From Acidicapsa ligni (GTDB lineage: Bacteria; Acidobacteriota; Terriglobia; Terriglobales; Acidobacteriaceae), in the NCBI RefSeq assembly GCF_025685655.1, contig NZ_JAGSYG010000004.1, forward strand, positions 1 to 64,000: a stretch of 64,000 nucleotides of DNA. The letters are read 5' to 3'. This document shows positions 1 to 15,266 of this stretch, piece after piece (position 1 is the first letter of the stretch; each line of letters opens with the position of its first letter). Both the position numbers and the translations under genes were made by a program. The notes below the pieces were generated by a model. It was not told the origin of the DNA, did not search any database, and saw only the letters and a program-made list of their open reading frames with translations.

Positions 1-137
1 TGGTTATGCCAGGCGACAACATCCAGTTGGAGATTGAGCTGCACACTCCAGTTGCGATGGAAAAGGGACTGCGCTTCGCGATTCGCGAAGGCGGCAGGAC
101 AGTCGGCGCGGGCGCCATCAGCGAGATTATCGCTTAA
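1..137 (+). CDS. tuf: elongation factor Tu, C-terminal end (partial)
   Basis: The frame opening at base 3 encodes the last 44 residues of EF-Tu and ends with TAA at 135-137. The end of domain 3 is visible: [13 protein letters not shown], then the [14 protein letters not shown] stretch that forms part of the aminoacyl-tRNA contact surface. EF-Tu delivers aminoacyl-tRNA to the ribosome as a GTP-bound ternary complex. The 5' part lies outside the window. Its place upstream of rpmG, tRNA-Trp, secE and nusG is the common bacterial arrangement. Confidence 0.95.
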   Translation, partial: VMPGDNIQLEIELHTPVAMEKGLRFAIREGGRTVGAGAISEIIA

Positions 138-152
138 GAAGTTGTAGGTACG

Positions 153-199
153 GGAGCCGGGCAGCAGGATTTGAAGGAAGAATCCTGCCGCCCGACTCC
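153..199 (+). other. stem-loop between tuf and rpmG
   Basis: GGAG, GGGC and GCAGGATT on the left pair with AATCCTGC, GCCC and CTCC on the right around a TGAAGGAAG loop, with small internal mismatches. No U-run follows, so it looks more like an mRNA processing or stability element, or a leaky attenuator, than a full terminator. Confidence 0.45.
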
Positions 200-264
200 A
201 AATCAGTTTAGGGATTTTGAGGGTTAGCAAAACGGCTGGGCCCCGAATCGGATAGGATAAGCAA

Positions 265-414
265 ATGCGGGAAATCGTGACATTGCAGTGCACCGAGTGC
301 AAAGAGCGCAACTACACAACGACCAAGAACAAAAAGACGACCACCGGCCGTCTGGAATTCGAAAAGTTCTGCAAGCGTTGCCGTTGCCACAAGAAGCACC
401 GGGAAACTAAGTAA
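265..414 (+). CDS. rpmG: 50S ribosomal protein L33
   Basis: The 49-residue product starts [17 protein letters not shown] and ends CHKKHRETK, the normal size and layout of L33, a small protein of the large ribosomal subunit near the E site. Two CxxC-type pairs are present (C9-x2-C12 and C37-x2-C40, counted from the ATG), so this is the zinc-binding (C+) form. GGATAAGC precedes the ATG as a weak ribosome-binding site. It lies between tuf and tRNA-Trp, which is typical. Confidence 0.95.
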   Translation: MREIVTLQCTECKERNYTTTKNKKTTTGRLEFEKFCKRCRCHKKHRETK

Positions 415-496
415 GCAGCTCTGAGCTGCTGGTTGCCAGTTTTAAAGCTTGTATATCGGTCGGGATGAGCTATTTACCCTCCGAAAGCGAGCCAGG

Positions 497-517
497 GCTA
501 AAGCCAGTAGCTAGAGG
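497..517 (+). repeat. weak GCTNNNN heptad pair
   Basis: GCTAAAG and GCTAGAG are separated by six bases just upstream of tRNA-Trp. Alone this would be ignored, but the spacing and GCT core resemble the clearer heptad clusters near 1576-1719 and 44672-44692. Confidence 0.3.
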
Positions 518-526
518 CGGCAGTAC

Positions 527-602
527 AGGGGCGTAAGCTCAACGGTTAAACTGTCGGTCTCCAAAACCGAACTTCTCGGTTCGAATCCGAGCGCCCCTGC
601 CA
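527..602 (+). tRNA. tRNA-Trp (anticodon CCA)
   Basis: The acceptor stem AGGGGCG (527-533) pairs with CGCCCCT (592-598). The anticodon stem TCGGT/ACCGA encloses the loop CTCCAAA, with anticodon CCA at 561-563. The T arm CTCGG-TTCGAAT-CCGAG is perfect. Discriminator G599 is followed by a genome-encoded CCA at 600-602. The position just upstream of secE is conserved in many bacteria. Confidence 0.97.
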
Positions 603-654
603 GATTAAGTGCGGTAACTCCGGTTAGATTCCGGATGCAAAAGGAAGTAGAAGC

Positions 655-930
655 ATGGCGAAGACAGCATTAGTAGCGGACAGCGGAACCGAAAACAAAC
701 CGAATCCGCTGGTGCATCACACCACGAACAGCTATGAGCGCGCTCGTAGCTTTCTGAGTGACGTGCGCAACGAGATGCGCAAGGTAGTAACGCCCTCGCG
801 CAAAGAAGTGCAGGCGACCACGACGGTTGTGTTGGTCACGGTTTTTGTCTTCTCCTTCTATTTCTGGATAGTGGATGGCATTTTTTCCAACGGAGTGAAG
901 CTGCTGTTGAGCAAGCTCGCTGGACAGTAG
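655..930 (+). CDS. secE: preprotein translocase subunit SecE
   Basis: The 91-residue product has the single-TM SecE form: an amphipathic segment (about 28-52, with SFLSDVRNEMRKVVTPSRKE, matching the family pattern of a conserved W/R-rich helix before the membrane) and one transmembrane helix (about 56-76). SecE clamps and stabilises the SecY channel of the inner-membrane protein export machine. AAAGGAAG lies 10 bases before the ATG. nusG follows 35 bases downstream, the usual secE-nusG pair. Confidence 0.95.
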   Translation: MAKTALVADSGTENKPNPLVHHTTNSYERARSFLSDVRNEMRKVVTPSRKEVQATTTVVLVTVFVFSFYFWIVDGIFSNGVKLLLSKLAGQ

Positions 931-965
931 TACGTCGCGCAAAAGAGACGCGAGAGAGATCAGGA

Positions 966-1571
966 ATGACAGACGAACTGGAGCAGGAACCCGGACAGGA
1001 AGCAGTTGCAGAGCAGCCCGTCGAGGCGCCACGGAACGAAAACTTCAAGTGGTATATTCTGCACGCGTATTCGGGCTTTGAGCGCAAGGTCAAGGAATCC
1101 TTGGAGAGCCGCATTCAGGCGTTTGGCCTGGAGAGCAAGTTTGGCCGCATCATGATTCCGACCGAGCCGGTTACGGAGACGGTCAACGGCAAAAAGCGCA
1201 CGATTGAGCGGGTATTCCTGCCTGGCTACGTGCTGATCGAGATGGAGCTGGATAACCAGATCTGGCACATCATCAAGGAAACGCCGCGAGTTACAGGCTT
1301 CCTTGGAACAGGCGACAAGCCGGTCGCGTTGAGCGAAGAAGAGATTAGTTCGCTGCTCAATCGTACCGATGAGGGCAAAGAGAAGCCCCGGCAGAAGATC
1401 AGGTTTGAGAAGAATGAGTCCGTCCGGATTACCGATGGACCGTTTGCCAACTTCAATGGCATCGTGGATGAGATTAACGAAGATCGCGAAACCCTCAAGG
1501 TGATGGTTACAATCTTCGGTCGCTCCACACCGGTTGAGCTTGAGTTCGGCAAAGTCGAAAAGATTGAGTAA
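966..1571 (+). CDS. nusG: transcription termination/antitermination protein NusG
   Basis: The 201-residue NusG has a short acidic N-terminal extension (1-25), then the NGN domain starting at KWYILHAYSGFERKVKESL, which binds the RNA polymerase clamp. The C-terminal KOW domain (about 148-198, RITDGPFANFNGIVDEI) contacts NusE/S10 or Rho. The family's FLPGYVLIEM motif is present. NusG suppresses pausing and couples transcription to translation. It is co-directional with secE and rplK; the downstream spacer carries heptad repeats. Confidence 0.96.
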   Translation: MTDELEQEPGQEAVAEQPVEAPRNENFKWYILHAYSGFERKVKESLESRIQAFGLESKFGRIMIPTEPVTETVNGKKRTIERVFLPGYVLIEMELDNQIWHIIKETPRVTGFLGTGDKPVALSEEEISSLLNRTDEGKEKPRQKIRFEKNESVRITDGPFANFNGIVDEINEDRETLKVMVTIFGRSTPVELEFGKVEKIE

Positions 1572-1575
1572 TGCA

Positions 1576-1719
1576 GCTTCCAGCTACTAGCTTCCAGCTT
1601 CTAGCCGGGTTGCCCTCCTAGCGGGTCCCGGTTGTGAGCGAATGCGGCGGCGGCATCACCAAAATATGAACAAGGAAACATCCAGCTAGTAGCTGAAAGC
1701 TAGGAGCTAGTAGCTGGGT
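1576..1719 (+). repeat. two inverted clusters of GCTNNNN heptad repeats
   Basis: Cluster 1 (1576-1610) reads GCTTCCA, GCTACTA, GCTTCCA, GCTTCTA, GCCGGGT. Cluster 2 (1685-1719) reads GCTAGTA, GCTGAAA, GCTAGGA, GCTAGTA, GCTGGGT. The clusters are close to reverse complements, so the transcript could fold into a long imperfect hairpin with about 75 bases between the arms. They fill the nusG-rplK spacer. Confidence 0.7.
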
Positions 1720-1732
1720 TCCAAAGGAACCC
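1716..1732 (+). promoter_or_regulatory. hairpin enclosing the rplK ribosome-binding site
   Basis: GGGTTCC and GGAACCC form a perfect 7-bp stem around an AAA loop, ending two bases before the rplK ATG at 1735. The only Shine-Dalgarno-like sequence, AAAGGA (1723-1728), lies in the loop and 3' arm, so folding would hide part of it. This suggests translational control or coupling but is untested. Confidence 0.4.
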
Positions 1733-1734
1733 AC

Positions 1735-2172
1735 ATGGCACCCCCGAAGAAGATCACAGGATACGTCAAGCTTCAGATTGAAGCCGGCAAAGCAACCCCG
1801 GCACCTCCAGTCGGCCCCGCGCTCGGTCAGGCGCAGGTCAACATCATGGAGTTCTGCAAGCAGTTCAACGCTCGCACCCAGACCAAGGAGATGGCCGGTC
1901 TGACCATCCCCGTGGTGATCAGCGTTTATGCCGATCGCACCTTTACCTTCGTCACCAAGACGCCTCCGGCATCGAATCTGCTGCTCCGCGCTGCAGGTAT
2001 CCCCAAGGGCGCCGCTGTTCCGAACAAGGACAAGGTGGGCAAGGTAACTGAGAAGCAGGTCCGCGAGATCGCCGAAACCAAGATGCCCGATCTGAATGCA
2101 GCTTCCGTCGAAGCGGCAATCAAGAGCATCAAGGGAACAGCTCGTTCGATGGGTATCGAGGTCGTTGCCTAG
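1735..2172 (+). CDS. rplK: 50S ribosomal protein L11
   Basis: The 145-residue L11 has an N-terminal domain (1-70) with the Pro-rich hinge [20 protein letters not shown] and a C-terminal rRNA-binding domain (75-143). L11 builds the GTPase-associated centre with 23S helices 43/44 and L10, and is needed for stringent factor activation. A hairpin covers its ribosome-binding site. It is normally followed at once by rplA, but here 978 bases, including a minus-strand gene, intervene. Confidence 0.97.
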   Translation: MAPPKKITGYVKLQIEAGKATPAPPVGPALGQAQVNIMEFCKQFNARTQTKEMAGLTIPVVISVYADRTFTFVTKTPPASNLLLRAAGIPKGAAVPNKDKVGKVTEKQVREIAETKMPDLNAASVEAAIKSIKGTARSMGIEVVA

Positions 2173-2198
2173 ATTTGTTGTTTGTCTTACCGTTGTGT

Positions 2199-2232
2199 CA
2201 GCAAAGCCCTCCCAATTGGGAGGGCTTTGCTG
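2199..2232. terminator. perfect 34-base palindrome downstream of rplK
   Basis: CAGCAAAGCCCTCCC pairs with GGGAGGGCTTTGCTG around AATT, itself self-complementary. It lies 27 bases after the rplK stop and 66 bases beyond the end of the convergent minus-strand gene (2298). No U-run abuts it in either direction; TTTTT occurs 13 bases further on the plus strand. It probably ends or attenuates transcription for both converging genes. Confidence 0.55.
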
Positions 2233-2297
2233 CATCTGGCCGCCCTTTTTCAGGCGCGCCAGCCACATCCGTCAGAAGCTGCATCACCAGTAATGGC

Positions 2298-2831
2298 TCA
2301 GGCGATAACGACCCCGCCGCCTCCGAATCCACCGCTAAAGCCGACGCACCGCGCAATGCAGCCCATGTATTGCAGGCTGCACGGCACGCAGCAAAGACAG
2401 CCGTACCAGTGATCTTCGCAGCTATTTTCGTCGTAGCACTGCTGGTATTCATCGGCGCATCGGCTAACGCAGGTTCCCCCGCCCGAGTCGCCATTTCCGT
2501 TGTCGAGATAGACCGAAATGTTCCCGAGCTGTGCCGCCAGAGTGGCCCAGGATATCTCCTGCGCGAAGTGGGCAATCTCCTCATCTTCCCAATCGGAGGC
2601 CTTAAGTCCTCTCTCAATCAGGGCGGAGACGCCTTCAATATAGCGCCGGGAAAACTTGTCGAGCTTTTCCACTTGCGAGCTATCCGGCAGCGAGGCGATA
2701 GCCTTTCTAGCCGAGTTGCGAACGGATGACAGGAAAGCTCTGCGGCCATCCGACTCAAAATTACCAGACACGCCAGAATGCTCCGGGTGTTCGTTGGATT
2801 TGCGTTTTTTCCCTTTTTCACAATCACACAT
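2298..2831 (-). CDS. Cys-rich hypothetical protein, antisense between rplK and rplA
   Basis: I do not recognise this 177-residue product. Residues 1-12 are MCDCEKGKKRKS, basic with two Cys. Residues 25-110 look helical and soluble (VEKLDKFSRRYIEGVSALIERGLKAS). Residues 121-162 hold ten cysteines (121, 125, 132, 138, 145, 147, 148, 151, 158, 162), followed by a Gly-rich, hydrophobic end GFGGGGVVIA. There is no signal peptide. AAAGGA sits 9 bases before the ATG on the minus strand, supporting real translation. The layout of a helical leader and a Cys-rich core would fit a metal-binding protein or a modified-peptide precursor, but nothing around it proves either. It breaks the usually contiguous L11-L1 gene order. 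Confidence 0.65.
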   Translation of the reverse strand: MCDCEKGKKRKSNEHPEHSGVSGNFESDGRRAFLSSVRNSARKAIASLPDSSQVEKLDKFSRRYIEGVSALIERGLKASDWEDEEIAHFAQEISWATLAAQLGNISVYLDNGNGDSGGGTCVSRCADEYQQCYDENSCEDHWYGCLCCVPCSLQYMGCIARCVGFSGGFGGGGVVIA

Positions 2832-3150
2832 GATGAATTCCTTTCTTCTCCGTGCCGGGAGTCGGCATTTTCTAAGGAGCTGGCATTTTTGCCGCTGAAA
2901 GGTAGTGAGGTTCCATGGCTTTGCGTGACAGAATCAGGCAAAATAGCCAAGAAAGAACGCCCGAAGCAGTTGCGCGAGGCTGGATATTTTGCGATACTGC
3001 ATACATGCGTCTCTTCTTCGTGAGGAGACCATCACCAGTACCACGGCATTTGGGCTCGGTTGAGATGGCGCAGTCAGCTTGCATCGGCAGCGTCCCTTCG
3101 GGGCTTCCCGCAAAGCGGGACTGGCAATTGCGGTGGGAGATGAGGGAAGA
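2832..3150. other. spacer upstream of rplA and of the divergent Cys-rich gene
   Basis: No convincing gene is seen in this 319-base stretch. It must carry the promoter of the minus-strand gene, and probably one for rplA because the unit upstream is interrupted. Its rplA-proximal end holds small hairpins (CCCTTCGGGG at about 3092-3101; CCCGC-AAA-GCGGG at 3108-3120). GGTGGGAGATGAGGG just before the ATG loosely recalls L1-binding sites used in autoregulation; this last point is speculative. Confidence 0.4.
2970..2998 (+). promoter_or_regulatory. possible sigma-70 promoter for rplA-rplJ-rplL
   Basis: TTGCGC (2970-2975) and GATACT (2993-2998) are separated by 17 bases, about 150 bases upstream of the rplA ATG. 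The match is modest (3/6 and 4/6). It is listed because an antisense gene and a palindrome separate rplA from rplK, so an internal promoter is expected here. Confidence 0.25.
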
Positions 3151-3858
3151 ATGGCCAAGAAAGCCAGCAAGAATATTACGAAGTCGCGTGCGGCTGTTGA
3201 GCCCCGCAATTACCTGTTGCCAGAGGCAGTAGGACTCCTGCAGAAGGTCAAGTTTGCCAAGTTCGACGAAACTGTCGACCTGACTCTGCGTTTGGGTGTT
3301 GATACCCGCCATGCCGATCAGATGGTCCGCGGAACCGTTGTTCTGCCCCACGGCCTCGGTAAGACGAAAACCGTTGCAGTCATTGCTTCCGGCGATCGTT
3401 TGAAGGATGCCGAGGCAGCCGGTGCAGATTTTGTCGGCGGCGAAGAGCTGGTTGAGAAGATTCAAAAGGAAGGCTGGACAGGCTTTGATGCCCTGATCGC
3501 CACGCCGGACATGATGAAGTCTGTCGGTCGCCTCGGTAAGGTGCTCGGACCTCGCGGCCTGATGCCAAACCCCAAGACCGGCACGGTAACGCAGGATGTT
3601 GCCGCCGCAATCAAGGAAATCAAGGCTGGTAAGGTTGAGTTTCGCGCCGACAAGACCGCTCTGGTGCATGTTCCCGTGGGTAAGCTGAGCTTCCCTCCGG
3701 AGAAGCTGGTTGAGAATGCGACCACGGTTCTGGCCAGCGTAATGCGCGCCAAGCCTTCGGCAGCCAAGGGCAAGTATGTCAAGGGAATCACGCTGAGCTC
3801 GACGATGGGCCCAGGTGTTCCGATTGACGGCGCCGTGGCAGACGCTGCCGGTAAATAG
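3151..3858 (+). CDS. rplA: 50S ribosomal protein L1
   Basis: The 235-residue product starts [18 protein letters not shown] at 3151. An in-frame start 24 codons upstream gives a non-conserved extension and was not used. L1 forms the mobile L1 stalk that moves deacylated tRNA out of the E site and often represses its own mRNA. The signature [21 protein letters not shown] (about residues 127-147) and the two-domain fold with [12 protein letters not shown] near the end are present. GAGGGA lies directly before the ATG. rplJ follows after 144 bases. Confidence 0.96.
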   Translation: MAKKASKNITKSRAAVEPRNYLLPEAVGLLQKVKFAKFDETVDLTLRLGVDTRHADQMVRGTVVLPHGLGKTKTVAVIASGDRLKDAEAAGADFVGGEELVEKIQKEGWTGFDALIATPDMMKSVGRLGKVLGPRGLMPNPKTGTVTQDVAAAIKEIKAGKVEFRADKTALVHVPVGKLSFPPEKLVENATTVLASVMRAKPSAAKGKYVKGITLSSTMGPGVPIDGAVADAAGK

Positions 3859-4002
3859 GCAGACTTAAGAAATTATCCCGTTCTCTTCTTTTGGCCTCTG
3901 GCGCAGAGAATCCTGAGTGATTCGATAGCAACAGGAAAGACGAGATATGCGGCCCGGAATCGGGGCGGCGGGCAAAGCGGGCCAGAGGGCAGGAGCGATC
4001 AG
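3859..4002 (+). promoter_or_regulatory. rplJ leader region
   Basis: A 144-base spacer precedes rplJ with GC-rich segments (GCGGCCCGGAATCGGGGC) that can fold, and GGCAGGAGC as the ribosome-binding site. In many bacteria this position holds the L10/L12-binding leader that autoregulates rplJL. The position fits, but the conserved kink-turn was not identified by eye. Confidence 0.3.
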
Positions 4003-4731
4003 ATGGCATTGACAAGGGCGAGCAAGACGAAAAAGGTTAAGGTTCTGGCAAAAGAGCTGGAGACCTCCACGACGGCAATCATTGGCACCTTTGCCAAGAT
4101 GACCGTTTCTCAGGATTTTGAACTGCGCAAGCTGATTCGCGGCGCAGGCGGCAAGTATCGCGTTCTCAAGAACAAGCTGGCTGCCAAGGCGAGCGAAGGC
4201 ACCGCGGTTGAAGAAGCGCTCAAGGGTCTGAAGGGTGTAAGTGCTGCGGCATTTACCTCCGGCGATCCGGTAGAGCTGGCCAAGGTTTTCTCGAAGTGGG
4301 TCGGCGACAATGCCGAGTTCACTTTCAAGCTGGGCATCGTTGACGGCAAGCTGATCAGCGTGGACGAAGTTAAGGCTCTGGCCACCATGCCGGGCAAGGA
4401 AGAGCTCTTCTCGAAGCTGCTGTTCCTTATCAACTCGCCTGCGCAGCGCCTTGCTACCGTGGTCAACGCTACGGGTCGCGATCTGGCCGTAGTGATCAAC
4501 GAAGCGGTCAAGGGCGAAAAGTTCTCAGGCGGAGCTGCTCCAGCGGCCAAGGCTGCGGAGCCGGTCGCGGAAGCAGCTCCAGTCGAAGCATCCACGGTCG
4601 AAGCAGCGCCAGCCGAAGCAGTGGCTGAGCCTGTTGCCCCGGTTGCAGAGATCGAAACGCAGGCTGAAGCAGCCGTTAATGAAGCGCCGGTTGAAGGTGC
4701 GGTTGTTTCTGAAGCGCCTGCGGCTGAGTAA
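4003..4731 (+). CDS. rplJ: 50S ribosomal protein L10 with C-terminal extension
   Basis: The 242-residue product carries L10 in residues 1-172: an N-terminal rRNA/L11-binding domain and a helix that binds L7/L12 dimers. L10 anchors the L7/L12 stalk that recruits translation GTPases. Residues 175-242 are an extra low-complexity Ala/Pro/Glu/Val tail (repeats such as EAAPVEAS and EAAPAEAV), making it about 70 residues longer than the usual 165-175. AGGAG precedes the ATG. rplL follows 119 bases downstream. Confidence 0.94.
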   Translation: MALTRASKTKKVKVLAKELETSTTAIIGTFAKMTVSQDFELRKLIRGAGGKYRVLKNKLAAKASEGTAVEEALKGLKGVSAAAFTSGDPVELAKVFSKWVGDNAEFTFKLGIVDGKLISVDEVKALATMPGKEELFSKLLFLINSPAQRLATVVNATGRDLAVVINEAVKGEKFSGGAAPAAKAAEPVAEAAPVEASTVEAAPAEAVAEPVAPVAEIETQAEAAVNEAPVEGAVVSEAPAAE

Positions 4732-4850
4732 TCATCAAGTTTCCCGCTTGACAGCGGCGAGGGGTGCGGGTCTGGGCACGTCGGAAACCTCGCAGTTTGG
4801 ATGAGCGGTGCAGTAGAAAATTTCAAAAAGAGTCTGGATTGGAGAACAAA

Positions 4851-5228
4851 ATGGCGGATTTGAATCAGTTGGAAGAGCAGATCGTTAGCCTGAGCTTGCT
4901 GGAAGCGGCAGCTTTGGTGAAGGCATTGGAAACGCGTCTTGGCGTTTCGGCAGCAGCAGCGGCCCCCGTGGCTGTGGCTGGTGGCGGCGGCGCAGCGGCA
5001 GCAGCAGAAGTCGTTGAGCAGACCGAGTTCCAGGTTATCCTCAAGGATGCCGGCGCGAACAAGATCAGCACCATCAAGGCTGTGCGTGAAGTAACCGCGC
5101 TCGGTCTGAAGGAAGCAAAGGACTTGGTCGACAGCGCTCCCAAGGCACTCAAGGAGAACGCGAGCAAGGAAGAGGCAGAGACCATCAAGAAGAAGTTTGA
5201 AGGTATCGCCACCGTCGAAATCAAGTAA
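4851..5228 (+). CDS. rplL: 50S ribosomal protein L7/L12
   Basis: The 125-residue product begins [27 protein letters not shown] at 4851. A longer frame from 4764 has no conserved N-terminus. Residues 1-30 form the dimerisation domain, followed by an Ala/Gly hinge (about 38-55) and the C-terminal factor-binding domain with [17 protein letters not shown] and [15 protein letters not shown]7/L12 is the multi-copy stalk protein that stimulates EF-Tu and EF-G GTPase activity. GGAG lies 7 bases upstream of the ATG. Confidence 0.97.
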   Translation: MADLNQLEEQIVSLSLLEAAALVKALETRLGVSAAAAAPVAVAGGGGAAAAAEVVEQTEFQVILKDAGANKISTIKAVREVTALGLKEAKDLVDSAPKALKENASKEEAETIKKKFEGIATVEIK

Positions 5229-5263
5229 TCAGCAATTCGGTAACACGCATTTGCAATTGCGGC

Positions 5264-5308
5264 GAAGACGCGCTACATTAAAAGTTGCGCGTCTTCCCGT
5301 CTCTTTTT
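5264..5308 (+). terminator. attenuator/terminator after rplL
   Basis: GAAGACGCGC (5264-5273) and GCGCGTCTTC (5287-5296) form a perfect 10-bp stem around a 13-base loop, followed by CCGTCTCTTTTT ending at 5308. The position between rplL and rpoB matches the classical rplL-rpoB attenuator, which lowers RNA polymerase synthesis relative to ribosomal proteins. Confidence 0.75.
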
Positions 5309-6043
5309 GCATTGCTCTAGTCTATGGAGCTGGGCGAGATCAAATGCGTGGTCTGGAAAACACGAAAAAGTGGCATATGCGGGTTTCATGTCCGGGGAAT
5401 ACCAAGCCCCCTGGTCGCGAAAACTGCGCTGTACAACCTCTATATGGTTGATGTCATGAGGGTTGGTAGCTGCTTGCGGAGCGGTTGCCGGCGGGTATCT
5501 GGAACTGGCGGGTTGCGGTAGAAGCGAGCTTTGGGATCGGCAAACGTGGGATACAAATTCGGCAAAAGGGCTCAGAACAGTAGCTGCGCTCGTGAGACAT
5601 CTTGTCTTCGCGAGCACTTATCTGCGTCTGGTCAGGTTTTTGCTTATCTTTCCACGGTCTTTTCGACTGATTCTGATTCCACTTTACCTTTCGCCTGCTG
5701 ATTCGCCTCGGTCTTAACTCCGATATTCGGGAGTTTAGCCCCAGGTAGTGCATACGGCAAGTGCAATTTTTCTTCCGCAGTGTTTCCGGGCTTCCGGTTG
5801 TTAGGTTGGTTGTTTGTTGTCCTTAGCAGGTTGCTTGCGAAATTCAATCGCGTCGTGCAAAGGGCATTTGCAGAAGCGATTTGCTTGACGGAATCCGAAC
5901 TGGATCCGAAACGAATTGCGGGGATGCAGTACCGCACGAAACATCATTCCGATGTACGCCGATAGCCGTGAGACTCGGGCTGTCGGTACTCTGGCCCTCA
6001 AAAGGGGTCGGGACCTCGGGGATACGAGCCTCAGGAGTGAAGC
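5309..6043 (+). other. 735-base gene-free leader upstream of rpoB
   Basis: No open frame here resembles a protein, and none has a good ribosome-binding site. The sequence is less GC-rich than the genes around it and T-rich between 5630 and 5830. Because a terminator-like hairpin lies upstream, an rpoBC promoter is probably here, but no clear -35/-10 pair stood out. AGGAG at about 6032-6036 is the rpoB ribosome-binding site. Confidence 0.5.
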
Positions 6044-10525
<4,482 letters not shown>

Positions 10526-10533
10526 GCGTGCAA

Positions 10534-10660
10534 GCCCGGTCTCTTAAACAAGACCGGGCCTGACTCGCTCCTGCGATTTCTGTCTTCGTATCACGGAGAT
10601 GTCCAGAGTGGCTTAAGCCACTCCCCAGGGCGGACAAACTCCTGCAGTCTATTCCCTGGG
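10534..10660 (+). other. three consecutive stem-loops between rpoB and rpoC
   Basis: Hairpin 1: GCCCGGTCT/AGACCGGGC (10534-10559). Hairpin 2: an 18-base perfect palindrome, GAGTGGCTTAAGCCACTC (10606-10623). Hairpin 3: CCCAGGG/CCCTGGG (10624-10660). None is followed by a U-run, so they look like mRNA processing or stability structures within the rpoBC transcript rather than terminators. Confidence 0.5.
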
Positions 10661-10705
10661 AAACAGCGACGGTCACTGCCGTAAGGCATGCCAAGGAGGG
10701 TCGCC

Positions 10706-14899
<4,194 letters not shown>

Positions 14900-14946
14900 G
14901 CACCTGCCGTGCGGGCAGCCGCTCGCACAGCTCGCAAAAACAAAAG

Positions 14947-14989
14947 CAACAACAAGAAGCCCGGCCAAGCGCCGGGCTTCTTGTTGTTG
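14947..14989 (+). terminator. terminator of the rpoBC unit
   Basis: A perfect 19-bp stem runs from 14947-14965 to 14971-14989 around the 5-base loop CAAGC (arm core AAGAAGCCCGGC). The 3' arm itself is T-rich (TTCTTGTTGTTG), serving as the weak-pairing tract. It lies 48 bases after the rpoC stop. Confidence 0.85.
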
Positions 14990-15266
14990 CCCTAACCTTC
15001 TGCTTTTGCCCAAGCCTTTCCGTCTTTGCAATTGCCTTTGCAGTTTCCGTCTTTGCCCTTGCCTTTCTGTCTGTCATTCCCGAAGGGAATCTGCTTCTGC
15101 CCTTGCCGTTCTATCTGCAATTCCCAAAAGCAAATCCGCCCTAACCACCCCCAGAAAACACCTACATAGCCCCCACCCCCATCAAAATTCCCCTTTTATT
15201 CGCCTTCCCAGGCTCGCAGCGAACACATTTAAAAGTTCCAAGTCAACCTACTGATATCCTGCGAAT
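14990..15266. repeat. pyrimidine-rich degenerate repeat spacer
   Basis: The spacer is built from loosely repeated units such as CTTTGCAATTGCCTTTGC, TTTCCGTCTTTGCCC and TTGCCTTTCTGTCTG (about 15000-15135), followed by a C/A-rich tract. Read on the minus strand it gives Lys/Ala/Thr repeats, but there is no start signal or conserved product, so I treat it as a non-coding repetitive spacer. Confidence 0.4.

Noticed and set aside
2175..2729. Plus-strand open frame opposite the Cys-rich gene
   Set aside because: No good start signal. The minus-strand frame has a ribosome-binding site and a patterned Cys-rich product, so it is preferred.
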